Assembly: GCA_946404865.1 (NCBI GenBank)
Contig: CAMJFC010000006.1
Span: 20,984-84,983, forward strand
Length of the DNA stretch: 64,000 nucleotides
Reading direction: 5' to 3'
Origin: an uncultured Prevotellaceae bacterium
GTDB lineage: Bacteria > Bacteroidota > Bacteroidia > Bacteroidales > Bacteroidaceae
The position numbers and the translations under genes are program-made. Under the pieces are notes generated by a model that worked only from the letters and a program-made list of their open reading frames with translations, ran no database searches and was not told the DNA's origin. Below, piece by piece: positions 1 to 8,269 of this stretch. Each line of letters starts with the position of its first letter. Position 1 is the stretch's first letter.

Positions 1-2393
1 TCATATCCCACGCCACTAATATTTTGTCCGAAGACAACACTCTTCAGATGTTCACGGTTATTTAAGGAGCTACCAATATACTCCACGCGGTGCGTTTTTC
101 CTTTATTGTCGGTCACCTTGTCCGCAATGATGATGTGTCCGGCTTTAGCCTCATCGGAGGCATATTCTCTAATTCCTGTGAATGTGGCCGGGCTTGTCGG
201 GTCTTCATAGTGATAGATGAGCAAGTTGCCGTTTGTATCCGCCACCGACACATCGCCATACTGCGGTTCGTTTTTGAGTGCGATGCCGGTGAGATAGTGT
301 CTGGCACTGACGGTGAAGCGTATGGTGCCATCAGCAGTGGCTCGCAGCGCGGTACTGTTGCCCGTTGAGTTCCATGCGTCAATCACAGCACCAGATACAG
401 GAGTCACCTTATTATTACTATTCGTATTTACTATTAAATATTGGTGGGCAGTCACTCCGGTGACGGCGTATGTGCGCTGTTGGTAACTGTATATGCCGGA
501 GTAGTTGTCGTAATGGAAATCGCTGCCAATGTTCTCGTTTGTGGTCAACAGATGGCCGTCGCGCAGCACGCTGCCGCTGATGAGGAGTTGATAAAGTCCT
601 GAGACCACCTGATTGCCCAAAGCGACCTGTTCCTTTGAGTACAAATAGTTATATGATTCGCTCCACTGTTCCTCCAACGAGATGTTCTCTGGTACGACAG
701 CCGTCACGACATCGGATTGGGCATAGCCCTCGGCTGTGGTGTATAGACTTATTGTGTCGCCAGGTTTCACAGCAAAATAATCGTCTCCGAACTTCACCGG
801 TTCTGAACTGTTGATGGTGTAATAGATGTCGGCTTTTGGAGCACCTTCCACCTCATTCTGGTTGCTATTGAGATGAATCCACCATTGGTTGTTGGAGAAG
901 TATTTGTTGTCGATATAGGGTTGGTTGAGTTTCAGCTCGACACCGTTGACATCAACATAAGCCACCTCGGAAGTGCCGAAATCATTGGTAATATAGGCAT
1001 AGATGCGGCCCACGCCAGTGACAGTGACCTGCACGCTGTAGCCGTTGGCTGTGCCATCGTATGCGGCGCTGCCCACCTCGGGTTGATGGTCATACACTTT
1101 GGTAGTATAATGTATGGTGCCCACAGCATTATTATTATATATGGTGTAGGTCCGATTAGCGCCGCTCATGCTGTTGTAGCTGAATGTCGGCGGCTGCGGC
1201 GGTGCCTGTTCGAAGTAGTCTATATATTGAAGAACAGACCCTGCGTTGAGCGTGAAGGTGGCAGTACCGTCGCTTGTCACTTTCATCGGGAAGTCAACGA
1301 TATCTCCCCATTCGTGCCGGTTCCAATCTTTGTACTCGAGACCGTTGCCCACTGTTATATCGGCAGACCGCTCGCTGTTGTACGTTCCGACATACAAGCA
1401 TCCCCCCTGACTGAGCCCTGTGAGGGCATAGGTTCGGCTGGTACTGCTATAGAGGCCTTTGACTTCTTGATTTCCGTCACTGAACGAGCGGTACACGAAA
1501 CCGCTTCCGATGTTCTTTTTGGGCGTGAGCAAGCGTTCGTTGATGACCGTGCCATCAACCTTGATTTGATAGAGATTCGATTCGACAGCAGAGCCTAAAG
1601 TGACAGCAGTGCCATCAGCAAAAGTAGATTCCCAGAAATTGATTCCTTCCTTCCATTCCATACCGTCGGCGGCCACTGGTATATCGACGGTAGCAGTGGT
1701 TACGGGCGAGTCATTGAATCCGTCGGCATGGCTGTAATACTTTATTATCGTACCCACAGTCAGCACCATTTCGACGTAAGCCTCGGTTGTTGCTTGATAA
1801 GCCCCGCTACCAATGGCATAATAGATAGTAGGTTGAGGATTACCCTCTATCTGCCACTGGTCGGAGGTAAGGAACACCGTCACTTCGTTGGTCTCGGCAT
1901 TGTATCCCCAAGAGTCGCGTGTGGGTTTCATGAGTGTCTGAACCACCCCGTTGACAGTTTGGTAAGCGACAGCCGATGCCTGGTTGTCGGCTGCCGCCAC
2001 GAAATATGCATAGATATTTCCCACTCCGCTGACTGTCACCTCCACCTGTTGGGCTGTCGTGCTTTTCCATGCACTACCTCCCTTGGCCGGCATATTGGTG
2101 CTGACGGCCGTTGTGTAATAGAGCGTACCTTCAACGTTTTTGTTTGTGTTCGTGACAGCATACGTGCGCTGTTCACCGTAAGCCGACTGCAGAGTGAACT
2201 CGGGAGCCGAGTAATTCGACGCCACCTCATCCACGACAGGGCTTTTCTTGTTTGCCAACGCCGGTACTTTATGAACACCTTTCGGCTGGGCAAATTGCCT
2301 TTGTGCCGAAGCGGTGGTAAAAGCGGCCAACATGACAACTAATACTGACATCACCTGTAGGCGACGTAGCATGGATTTCATCTTGTCGTTCAT
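1..2393 (-). CDS. Secreted repeat protein with BspA-like LRR start (3' end outside window)
   Basis: The minus-strand frame is open from ATG at 2393 to the window edge (797 full codons), so the C-terminus is missing. Residues 1-30 look like a signal peptide with a hydrophobic core and an A-S-A-Q cleavage region; ATG codons at 2381 and 2372 are alternative starts. Two copies of a roughly 350-residue block follow (about 45-395 and 395-740). Each has a beta-rich module (RTYAVTNTNKNVEGTLYYTT, then RTYTIYNNNAVGTIHYTT), a chitobiase-C-terminal-like stretch (PTIYYAIGSG, then ADIYYTINSS) and a third module (LLTPKKNIGSGF, then LLTTNENIGSDF). The last visible residues (YIGSSLNNREHLKSVVFG) resemble the start of BspA-type leucine-rich repeats. 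The block duplication and frame are seen directly; surface adhesion or binding is inferred from family resemblance. The function is unknown. Confidence 0.8.
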   Translation of the reverse strand, partial: MNDKMKSMLRRLQVMSVLVVMLAAFTTASAQRQFAQPKGVHKVPALANKKSPVVDEVASNYSAPEFTLQSAYGEQRTYAVTNTNKNVEGTLYYTTAVSTNMPAKGGSAWKSTTAQQVEVTVSGVGNIYAYFVAAADNQASAVAYQTVNGVVQTLMKPTRDSWGYNAETNEVTVFLTSDQWQIEGNPQPTIYYAIGSGAYQATTEAYVEMVLTVGTIIKYYSHADGFNDSPVTTATVDIPVAADGMEWKEGINFWESTFADGTAVTLGSAVESNLYQIKVDGTVINERLLTPKKNIGSGFVYRSFSDGNQEVKGLYSSTSRTYALTGLSQGGCLYVGTYNSERSADITVGNGLEYKDWNRHEWGDIVDFPMKVTSDGTATFTLNAGSVLQYIDYFEQAPPQPPTFSYNSMSGANRTYTIYNNNAVGTIHYTTKVYDHQPEVGSAAYDGTANGYSVQVTVTGVGRIYAYITNDFGTSEVAYVDVNGVELKLNQPYIDNKYFSNNQWWIHLNSNQNEVEGAPKADIYYTINSSEPVKFGDDYFAVKPGDTISLYTTAEGYAQSDVVTAVVPENISLEEQWSESYNYLYSKEQVALGNQVVSGLYQLLISGSVLRDGHLLTTNENIGSDFHYDNYSGIYSYQQRTYAVTGVTAHQYLIVNTNSNNKVTPVSGAVIDAWNSTGNSTALRATADGTIRFTVSARHYLTGIALKNEPQYGDVSVADTNGNLLIYHYEDPTSPATFTGIREYASDEAKAGHIIIADKVTDNKGKTHRVEYIGSSLNNREHLKSVVFGQNISGVGY

Positions 2394-2507
2394 GTGTGAT
2401 ATGTATTTAGGTTGATATTATAGTAAAAGAGACAGGCATGTAAAAGAAAAATCACAAGAGCCAAAAAAGATATTAGACCGTTCCGTTTTTTCGTTTCATT
2501 GTATCTG

Positions 2508-2515
2508 CAAATTTA
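2508..2515 (-). promoter_or_regulatory. Possible -7 element for the secreted repeat protein
   Basis: On the minus strand this reads TAAATTTG, matching the Bacteroidetes -7 consensus TAnnTTTG, about 115 bases upstream of the ATG at 2393. No good -33 TTTG lies at the expected distance, so support is weak. The whole 2394-2756 gap (363 bases) is AT-rich and holds this element plus the divergent promoter at 2629-2659; I see no gene in it. Confidence 0.35.
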
Positions 2516-2628
2516 ACGAAAAACGACGGTTTTGCCATGACTTTTTGAGGAGAATTGACGAACTTTTGATGAACTGGCCGAAATTCATGATGAACTCAAA
2601 AGAATTATTTAAACTTTTTTGCCAACTA

Positions 2629-2659
2629 TTGGCACTATGGCAAAAATTGCATAATTTTG
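2629..2659 (+). promoter_or_regulatory. Bacteroidetes-type promoter of the propeller-LytTR gene
   Basis: TTGG (2629-2632), a 19-base spacer and TAATTTTG (2652-2659) fit the Bacteroidetes primary sigma consensus with one -33 mismatch. The start codon lies about 100 bases downstream at 2757, leaving a long untranslated leader. Confidence 0.6.
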
Positions 2660-2756
2660 CAGTGCTCAATCTGTTGAGACCAACTACAAGTTGAGCGGAA
2701 ACAAATCAACGGCCACGGTGTGGAGTGTAAAGTAAACAATAATTATACCATAATAT

Positions 2757-5231
2757 ATGAGACAAGCGATGAATCATAACAGGCTTCATTGGGTGCTGAC
2801 GCTACTGATGCTGCATCTTGTCGCGTTTACAGCTACGGCACAGTTGGAGAGTGAGCTGAGCTATCGCCGCTACACCACCCAGGACGGACTGTCGCAGATG
2901 CAGGCAGAGAAAGTGTGGCAAGATTCTCGCGGTTATATATACATTGGTACCTTGAGCGGTCTGGTACGCTACGACGGACGTTCATTCACACCCTTTCTGA
3001 AAGGCCGCCGTGAGAATATCGTAGGTTTTACGGAAGTCTTCTCCTCCGACCGCAGTTCATCGCAAGTCTGGGCATTGGGATTCCGCAATCGTTGGCTCAT
3101 CAGTTTTGATGATGCTAAGGTGTCGCAGTTGGACGCCGAACGTCACTGGTTGCTCAACAATTTCAACTCCGGTGACCTGCCTGCCGGAATGGTGCTCATG
3201 GAAGACGAGCAGGAGGAGCATCGTTGGATAGGCATGATGACCGCTTCTGATGATTCCGACAAAGGGCAACGCCCCCTTGACGACGGCGACGTGTGCATCT
3301 CGAAGGTCATGAATCATCCCTGGCTTGACAAAATGACACCCGACCGGCGTCTTTTCATCGATTCCACGATGGTCTATATCCCCACTGACGAGGGGTTGTG
3401 GCGCACGACCATCAAGGAAGCGGGCACAACCCCACCCCGGAAGATTGGTGGCGGTGGCGTCTTCTCACTTTGCCGTCATCGTTCGGCACTCTATGCCTTT
3501 GCCGAAGATGGTATCTACGCCGTTGAGGGCGACAGTATCCGTCTGCTTACCGCGTTCGATGCATGGGAACCCGACTATGGTTTGATTGTCAGGACCACCC
3601 AAGCCGGAGACATACTCATCGCTGATGCCCACAGTTTGTACCGTTATGACGGTACGTCGATAACCCAATTAGTGGGGGGCATCAACTTAGTGAAAGACAT
3701 GTTCATCGACCGTTGGGACCGTCTGTGGTTGGCCACCTATCAGGGTGTTTACTGCTATTTCGGCCGCTTTTTCGTCAACGCCCGCCTTACGGACAAGAAC
3801 GACATCATCCGGGCCGTGGCCGGAGCAGGACCGGTCATGGGCACCCTGAATGGCAAGATTCTGGTCAATGGTAAAATCATCTACAACAATCCCGCCAACT
3901 TTTTCCTTCCCAGTGCAGCAGTGACGGGCGGCCGCGTCTATTTAGCAGCCCACGGTGACGTTGCATGCGTGAGCGACACCACGGTCAGTTGGCTTGGGTT
4001 ACCCTTTGACCGCTATCAGTTCATCACCGAGGCAGAAGGCAAGGTTATCCTCGGCATGCGCCAGATGGTGGCCGCGTACGACCCGGTTACAGAAAGAACC
4101 GACACACTAACAACCACCATAGCGCACCTCTGGTGTGCGGCCTCAGATGGCGAAGGTAACCTATGGCTTGGCAGCAGCCGCGGGTTGTACCGTATGCCCT
4201 TACGAGGGCGCAACGGGGGTGCGTTGACCCCATCCGACACCGCGGTTCAAGTCAATTACGAGAGCCAGAAATTGGTTATCACCACGATGGAGGCCGACCG
4301 TCGTGGCGCGGTGTTCTTCGCCTCGGGCGCCTCCCTCTTCCTCATCCGCCATGGCGAAGTGCGTGCCTTGAACGACCAAATGCCCCAGTTGTCGGGCCAT
4401 GAGGTGCGTTCGGTCTTCGTCACATCACACGACTATTTGGTCGTGGCGGTGATCGACGGTCTGTTTTTGTGCCGTGTGGGGCAGGACTACCAGCTCAGTG
4501 AAGTGTGTTTCTTCAATCATCTCAACGGTTTCACCCAGTTGGAGCCCCTGAAAGCGCGCATGTGGGAAGCTTCTGACGGCACCGTCTATCTATGCGGAGT
4601 AGAAGAGATAACCTCGTTCCGACCCGATGAATTGGTGACAGCCAGTCAGGCCGACACCATCATCCGCCCGCCCCTGCGTTGGTGGCAACACTGGTGGGTA
4701 TGGGTATTGTTTATCTGCTTATTGGTGGCGGTAGTCTGGTTGTTAACACGGTGGTACTACAAGCGTTTGAACCATCGCAAGCTGATGCGTCTGCATCGCG
4801 AAAAGTTAGAGCGCGAGCAACTGATCCGCACCATCCGAGAAGAAGCCATCAAGTCGGTATCATCGGAACTGTCGGAAGGTATCGTGCGTATGACAGAAAA
4901 AACGGTATCGCCCCGTCTCTCCTTGCGCACCACAGGTGGCACCATGGTGGTTGACACTGATGACATCGTCTATCTGAAGGCCGAAGGCAACTACACGATA
5001 TTGGTCACATTCCAACAGTCAGAGATGGTGCTCATCGGTCTTGGCGCATTGAGTAAGGAGCTGGTCAGCGACAATTTCGTGCGCGCCGACCGCAGCACAA
5101 TCGTCAACATCAACCACATCAGCCGTCTTAACAAGATGCAACGCGTCTGCGTGTTCAAGTCGAACGACGGCACCGAGGTAGAGACCACGCTGCTACAACC
5201 CGCCTTCAAGCGTTTGGAAGAATATTTATAG
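2757..5231 (+). CDS. Membrane-anchored beta-propeller sensor with C-terminal LytTR DNA-binding domain
   Basis: This 824-residue protein has a signal peptide (to about residue 29, ending ATAQ). A long periplasmic region (about 35-600) opens with a two-component-regulator propeller repeat (TTQDGLSQMQAEKVWQDSRG, then IYIGTLSGLVRYDG). One transmembrane helix follows at about 641-663, then a short coiled segment (about 670-710). A LytTR domain fills about 725-822 (DDIVYLKAEGNY, FVRADRSTIVNINHI). There is no histidine kinase or receiver domain, so it looks like a one-piece transmembrane regulator: a periplasmic sensor coupled directly to a DNA-binding output. That reading follows from domain order; ligand and targets are unknown. 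A second ATG at 2769 is an alternative start. It stands alone, with nothing co-directional within about 3 kb downstream. It might regulate the divergent secreted-protein gene, but nothing in the sequence proves this. Confidence 0.85.
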   Translation: MRQAMNHNRLHWVLTLLMLHLVAFTATAQLESELSYRRYTTQDGLSQMQAEKVWQDSRGYIYIGTLSGLVRYDGRSFTPFLKGRRENIVGFTEVFSSDRSSSQVWALGFRNRWLISFDDAKVSQLDAERHWLLNNFNSGDLPAGMVLMEDEQEEHRWIGMMTASDDSDKGQRPLDDGDVCISKVMNHPWLDKMTPDRRLFIDSTMVYIPTDEGLWRTTIKEAGTTPPRKIGGGGVFSLCRHRSALYAFAEDGIYAVEGDSIRLLTAFDAWEPDYGLIVRTTQAGDILIADAHSLYRYDGTSITQLVGGINLVKDMFIDRWDRLWLATYQGVYCYFGRFFVNARLTDKNDIIRAVAGAGPVMGTLNGKILVNGKIIYNNPANFFLPSAAVTGGRVYLAAHGDVACVSDTTVSWLGLPFDRYQFITEAEGKVILGMRQMVAAYDPVTERTDTLTTTIAHLWCAASDGEGNLWLGSSRGLYRMPLRGRNGGALTPSDTAVQVNYESQKLVITTMEADRRGAVFFASGASLFLIRHGEVRALNDQMPQLSGHEVRSVFVTSHDYLVVAVIDGLFLCRVGQDYQLSEVCFFNHLNGFTQLEPLKARMWEASDGTVYLCGVEEITSFRPDELVTASQADTIIRPPLRWWQHWWVWVLFICLLVAVVWLLTRWYYKRLNHRKLMRLHREKLEREQLIRTIREEAIKSVSSELSEGIVRMTEKTVSPRLSLRTTGGTMVVDTDDIVYLKAEGNYTILVTFQQSEMVLIGLGALSKELVSDNFVRADRSTIVNINHISRLNKMQRVCVFKSNDGTEVETTLLQPAFKRLEEYL

Positions 5232-5300
5232 GAGAAGTTCAGGGGTATCGGGTAGTTTGACTGTTGACAAAACAATCACCGAGTACACATTGAGACGGAT

Positions 5301-5335
5301 AAAAAAAGGATGCTCAACTTCACAGCCGAGCATCC
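5301..5335 (-). terminator. Rho-independent terminator (minus strand)
   Basis: On the minus strand GGATGCTC pairs with GAGCATCC (positions 5308-5315 and 5328-5335) around a 12-base loop, followed at once by seven T (5307-5301). It can end the candidate small RNA started at 5399-5430 and any read-through from maf. On the plus strand the hairpin has no T run, so it is unlikely to serve the LytTR gene. Confidence 0.75.
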
Positions 5336-5392
5336 AACGCAAAAATGATAAATATAGATTAAAATTACTTGTATGCGATTGCTCCCGCAATT
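5301..5392 (-). ncRNA. Candidate small RNA of about 90 nt
   Basis: A minus-strand promoter (TTGG, 20 nt, TATCTTTG at 5430-5399) is followed by about 90 bases and a canonical terminator (5335-5301). No start codon with a credible product lies between, and no minus-strand gene begins until 2393. The 5' end can fold: GCAATTGC and GCAATCGC flank a GGGA loop with one mismatch. This is the architecture of an independent sRNA. I do not recognise a family, so the existence and ends of the transcript are inferred from promoter plus terminator only. Confidence 0.5.
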
Positions 5393-5398
5393 GCGATG

Positions 5399-5430
5399 CA
5401 AAGATAGTCCTTTTTTTTAATATATGCCAA
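5399..5430 (-). promoter_or_regulatory. Promoter of the candidate small RNA
   Basis: Read on the minus strand: TTGG (5430-5427), a 20-base spacer and TATCTTTG (5406-5399). The -7 octamer is a full match to TAnnTTTG. It lies just downstream of the maf stop and faces away from any protein gene. Confidence 0.6.
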
Positions 5431-5449
5431 TAAATCGACAAAAATTTTG

Positions 5450-6052
5450 CTAATAATTGTTAAATATTAAATTATTTTTACTTTTAATGAGATTTAACTG
5501 TTTCAACTCTTGATAAATTCGCTGAACAGGAAGTCCCATGACATTGAAATAACTGCCCTTGAGTCCGGTGACACCGATATAGCCAATCCATTCCTGTATG
5601 CCGTATGCCCCAGCCTTATCGAACGGACGATAATGCGAGATATAATAATGTATCTCCTCAGGTGTGAATTGTTTGAAAGTGACATCAGAAGTGACATCAA
5701 AGGAATGTTGCCATGTACGTGAAGTCAGACACACCCCCGTCGTGACCTGATGCGTTTTGCCGCTCAACGCCAGGAGCATCTCCTCCGCTTCAGCCTCATT
5801 GGCCGGTTTGCCAAAGATACGGTTTTCCGAGATGACCACTGTATCTGCAGTGAGCACTACGGTGTCGTCATCGATGACTGATTGATACGGCTCTGCTTTC
5901 AGTTTTGCGATAAAGCCAGCCACTTGGTTGACGGGAAGGTCTTGGGGATAGTTTTCTTCTATCCCGGGCAGCACTTTCACCTCAAAAGGAATGTCTAAAC
6001 CAGCAAGCAGTTGCTTGCGCCGCGGAGAATTTGATGCGAGAATTAAATGCAT
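5450..6052 (-). CDS. maf: Maf-like nucleoside triphosphate pyrophosphatase
   Basis: This 200-residue cytoplasmic protein belongs to the Maf/YhdE/YceF family, which hydrolyses dTTP/UTP or modified nucleotides to monophosphates and is linked to septum formation and house-cleaning. Visible marks: the N-terminal signature ASNSPRRKQLL (6-16), TADTVV with Asp70, GKP with Lys82, and the C-terminal GAYGIQEW and GSYFNVMGLP blocks. Length is normal for the family, with a short extra AT-rich tail after residue 188. It is the last gene of a minus-strand group with the DUF2520 gene and kdsC (69-base gap to kdsC). Which Maf subfamily, and so which substrate, cannot be decided by eye. Confidence 0.93.
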   Translation of the reverse strand: MHLILASNSPRRKQLLAGLDIPFEVKVLPGIEENYPQDLPVNQVAGFIAKLKAEPYQSVIDDDTVVLTADTVVISENRIFGKPANEAEAEEMLLALSGKTHQVTTGVCLTSRTWQHSFDVTSDVTFKQFTPEEIHYYISHYRPFDKAGAYGIQEWIGYIGVTGLKGSYFNVMGLPVQRIYQELKQLNLIKSKNNLIFNNY

Positions 6053-6121
6053 TTTATCGTTTTGAATGATGAAGACTAATGATTTGGAGACAACATTGTA
6101 TCACTCGAGACAAGATTTACG

Positions 6122-6640
6122 TCACCATCCGAAAGCTTCGGCATTGGCGAGCCATTTGCCTTGTGCACGAAGAACCTGTTCGATGACATCACGGGCACAG
6201 CCGTAACCGCCCCGACATTGACTCACATATTTTGAAATGGCCTTGATGTCGGGACAAGCATCAGCCGGGCAGCAAGGACACCCCGCCTTGCGCATCACCT
6301 CATAGTCGGGAATGTCGTCGCCCATATAGATGACCTCGTCGTCGTGGAGTCCGTACTTTTCCAGGAATGCGTCATACGTCTTTATCTTCACCGCACATTT
6401 CATATAGATATCTTTGACACCGAGCCGTTCGTAGCGCACCTGAATGCCGGGGTTGTTGCCCCCTGTCATAATAGCAATACGCAGTCCCACTTTCTGTGCC
6501 AACTGTATCGCATATCCGTCTTTGATATTCACGGTGCGCATGGGTTCGCCGTCGGGGAACATGGTGATGGTCTCCGCGCTGAGCACGCCATCCACATCGA
6601 AGATGACCGTGCGTATTTTCGTCAAATCGTAGTTAATCAT
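6122..6640 (-). CDS. kdsC: KdsC-type 3-deoxy-D-manno-octulosonate-8-phosphate phosphatase
   Basis: This 172-residue HAD enzyme of the KdsC family, a small tetrameric type with no cap domain, is expected to dephosphorylate KDO-8-phosphate for the lipid A inner core. Motif I is FDVDGVL (Asp15 and Asp17), motif II MTGG (Thr59), motif III around KIK (about 85-87), motif [10 protein letters not shown] (Asp108 and Asp109). A C-terminal [11 protein letters not shown] segment is typical of the family. It overlaps the 3' end of the DUF2520 gene by 8 bases, so the two are almost certainly co-transcribed. The substrate is assigned from family and length. Confidence 0.92.
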   Translation of the reverse strand: MINYDLTKIRTVIFDVDGVLSAETITMFPDGEPMRTVNIKDGYAIQLAQKVGLRIAIMTGGNNPGIQVRYERLGVKDIYMKCAVKIKTYDAFLEKYGLHDDEVIYMGDDIPDYEVMRKAGCPCCPADACPDIKAISKYVSQCRGGYGCARDVIEQVLRAQGKWLANAEAFGW

Positions 6641-7505
6641 TATTCGCGCTTATATATTGATGAATACTCATGCTCATTCTCTCATAAATGTCTTTCAAGA
6701 GCGGGTCGTCGGCAATAAGACGGATTTGTGCGTCCATCACATTCTGGTCGTATCGCACGGCAGGTCCCGTCTGGGCTTTGCATGGCGACATCTGATGCAC
6801 TTTCGCCGCCGTCTCGTCAATCAATGGCAACATCACATCAAACGGCAGGTCACCGCGTTGCAAAACTTGCTGTGCCAATGCATAACAGTGGTTGGTGAAA
6901 TTGCATGCGAAGACGGCAGCGAGGTGTAAGTAACGTCGCCGGTCGGAATCGAGGTAGAATACGCTCGACGTAATGGAATCGGCCAGTGTTTTCAGTACTT
7001 GAGCGGTGTCTAAATCACTCGCCTCCAAGAAACATGGGATGACCGAGAAATCAACCTGCCGCGCTTTAGAAAAGGTCTGCATGGGATAGAACACACCATA
7101 ATGCGTGGCATAGCCATCAAAACACGATATGGGCATACTGCCCGCCGTATGAACAAACACGGCACGGGAATTGACGGCACAAACCTGTGGGATGACCTGT
7201 GCGAGGGCGCTGTCTTTGACCGCAATGATGTAGATATCGGCATCAGGGGAGAGGCGGGACAGAGCCGAGATCGGCTCTGACTGGGATTGTGGCGAGGCAT
7301 GCGCTGGATTCAGAACCGAGATCGGTTCTGATTGGGATTGCAGAGAGGCATGCGCTGTTTGGGATTGTGGAGAGAACTGCATAGCTAAGACTTCAGCCGA
7401 CTCTTGGGTACGACTGAATACTTGAATGATGCTATGGCCGGCATTCAAAAGAGCCCGTCCTAAATGCGTGGCTAAATTTCCGGCACCAATTAAGGTTATT
7501 TTCAT
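6633..7505 (-). CDS. DUF2520/Rossmann-like NADP-binding protein with in-frame palindrome repeat insertion
   Basis: This 290-residue protein has an N-terminal Rossmann fold ([10 protein letters not shown], 7-16) and a C-terminal DUF2520 helical domain, resembling F420-dependent NADP reductases and short dehydrogenases; the substrate is unknown for this family. The odd feature is a low-complexity insertion after the second beta strand: residues 51-67 and 68-84 are two copies of a 17-residue unit ([17 protein letters not shown], then [17 protein letters not shown]), followed by the normal [11 protein letters not shown] strand. At DNA level each 51-base unit carries a hairpin (see 7260-7361). The frame stays open, so the gene is probably functional with an extended surface loop. 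It is first in the kdsC-maf group. Confidence 0.85.
   Translation of the reverse strand: MKITLIGAGNLATHLGRALLNAGHSIIQVFSRTQESAEVLAMQFSPQSQTAHASLQSQSEPISVLNPAHASPQSQSEPISALSRLSPDADIYIIAVKDSALAQVIPQVCAVNSRAVFVHTAGSMPISCFDGYATHYGVFYPMQTFSKARQVDFSVIPCFLEASDLDTAQVLKTLADSITSSVFYLDSDRRRYLHLAAVFACNFTNHCYALAQQVLQRGDLPFDVMLPLIDETAAKVHQMSPCKAQTGPAVRYDQNVMDAQIRLIADDPLLKDIYERMSMSIHQYISANND
7260..7361. repeat. Two 51-bp tandem units each with a CCGAGATCGG hairpin, inside the DUF2520 gene
   Basis: Unit 1 (7260-7310) and unit 2 (7311-7361) are about 80% identical. Each opens with an inverted repeat: CAGAGCCGA-GA-TCGGCTCTG, then CAGAACCGA-GA-TCGGTTCTG. The two differ at paired positions (G:C to A:T), which keeps the stem intact. 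A partial third unit (GGGATTGTGGAGAG) follows. Related hairpins occur at 20668-20689 and 52807-52822. Confidence 0.85.
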
Positions 7506-7584
7506 TTTGAGTATTAAAGATTAAGCCTAACGGCTGAGGAGGATTAAACGAACACGAACCGACCAAATATACTAAATGGGACGG

Positions 7585-7662
7585 AAAAGAGGAATCACTG
7601 GATGTGGGGCTGAGGAGAAGAGGAATCACCGGAAGCGTCGGCGGAGAAGAGAAATCATCGGA
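7585..7662. repeat. Three degenerate copies of a GAAGAGGAATCACCGGA motif
   Basis: Copies at 7585-7602, 7617-7633 and 7646-7662 are spaced about 30 bases apart. They fill most of the 149-base gap between the nitroreductase and DUF2520 genes. The last copy supplies the nitroreductase stop codon. No promoter is obvious in this gap. Confidence 0.55.
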
Positions 7663-8179
7663 GGACCACATTCTCCCATTTGAGGGATTCTTCATCGTGG
7701 GGAGGGGCATCGTGTGCAGGGATGCCGAAAGCAATGATGCAGAGGACACGGTCGGCCTCTTCAAGTCCGACGATGCCTTTCACCACATCTTCAGATTTCG
7801 TGCCGTCGGAGAGGTAACGCTCACGTATCTGCACCCAGCAGGAAGCCACGCCCAAATCATGCGCCTGACATTGCATGGCGAAGGCGGCGATTGACCCGTC
7901 TTCAACCCAACAATCGTTGAGCAGAGGATTATCAGCGATCACGACAGCCAGTGGAGCGTGACGCAGGAAGGCGGCACCACTTTCCTTCGCGTCGGCCAGG
8001 CGCATCAGCAGTTCTTGACTGTCCGCGACAACGAATCGCGTAGTATGTCTGTTGCGTGATGACGGAGCCAGCAGCGCCGCTTTCAGAATCGCCTCAACCG
8101 CCTCCGGCGATATCGTATGATTCAGAAATTGCCGGCAACTTCTCCTGTTCATCATCAATGAAGAATAGTCCATAACCAC
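7655..8179 (-). CDS. Nitroreductase family protein
   Basis: This 174-residue protein has the nitroreductase fold, usually an FMN enzyme using NAD(P)H. The N-terminal MMNRRSCRQFLN (9-20) carries the FMN-phosphate-binding Arg-Arg-Ser pattern; LLAPSSRNRHTTRFVV is the second flavin-contact region; GVASCWVQIRER and a C-terminal hydrophobic strand followed by GIPA complete the core. It is short, like the small NfnB-type members found in anaerobes. The physiological substrate is unknown. A second ATG at 8173 is an alternative start. Upstream at 8190-8197 a minus-strand TAAGTTTG could be a -7 box. Confidence 0.88.
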   Translation of the reverse strand: MVMDYSSLMMNRRSCRQFLNHTISPEAVEAILKAALLAPSSRNRHTTRFVVADSQELLMRLADAKESGAAFLRHAPLAVVIADNPLLNDCWVEDGSIAAFAMQCQAHDLGVASCWVQIRERYLSDGTKSEDVVKGIVGLEEADRVLCIIAFGIPAHDAPPHDEESLKWENVVLR

Positions 8180-8269
8180 AATTTTTATGCAAACTTACTC
8201 AAAAAAAATGAAAAGGAATCGTTTTTCAAGAAAAAAATCATTATTTTTGTGGCGCAAAATCTGATTATC

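Noticed and set aside
873..1598. 241-codon plus-strand frame
   Set aside because: Antisense shadow of the secreted repeat protein, whose minus-strand frame is open across the whole region with duplicated domains.
5226..5441. 71-codon minus-strand frame over the candidate small RNA
   Set aside because: Starts upstream of the promoter and reads through the terminator stem; no protein-like features.
8249..8269. GTG start 21 bases upstream for the GNAT-like gene
   Set aside because: The -7 promoter box ends at 8249, so these codons are unlikely to be transcribed; ATG 8270 preferred.
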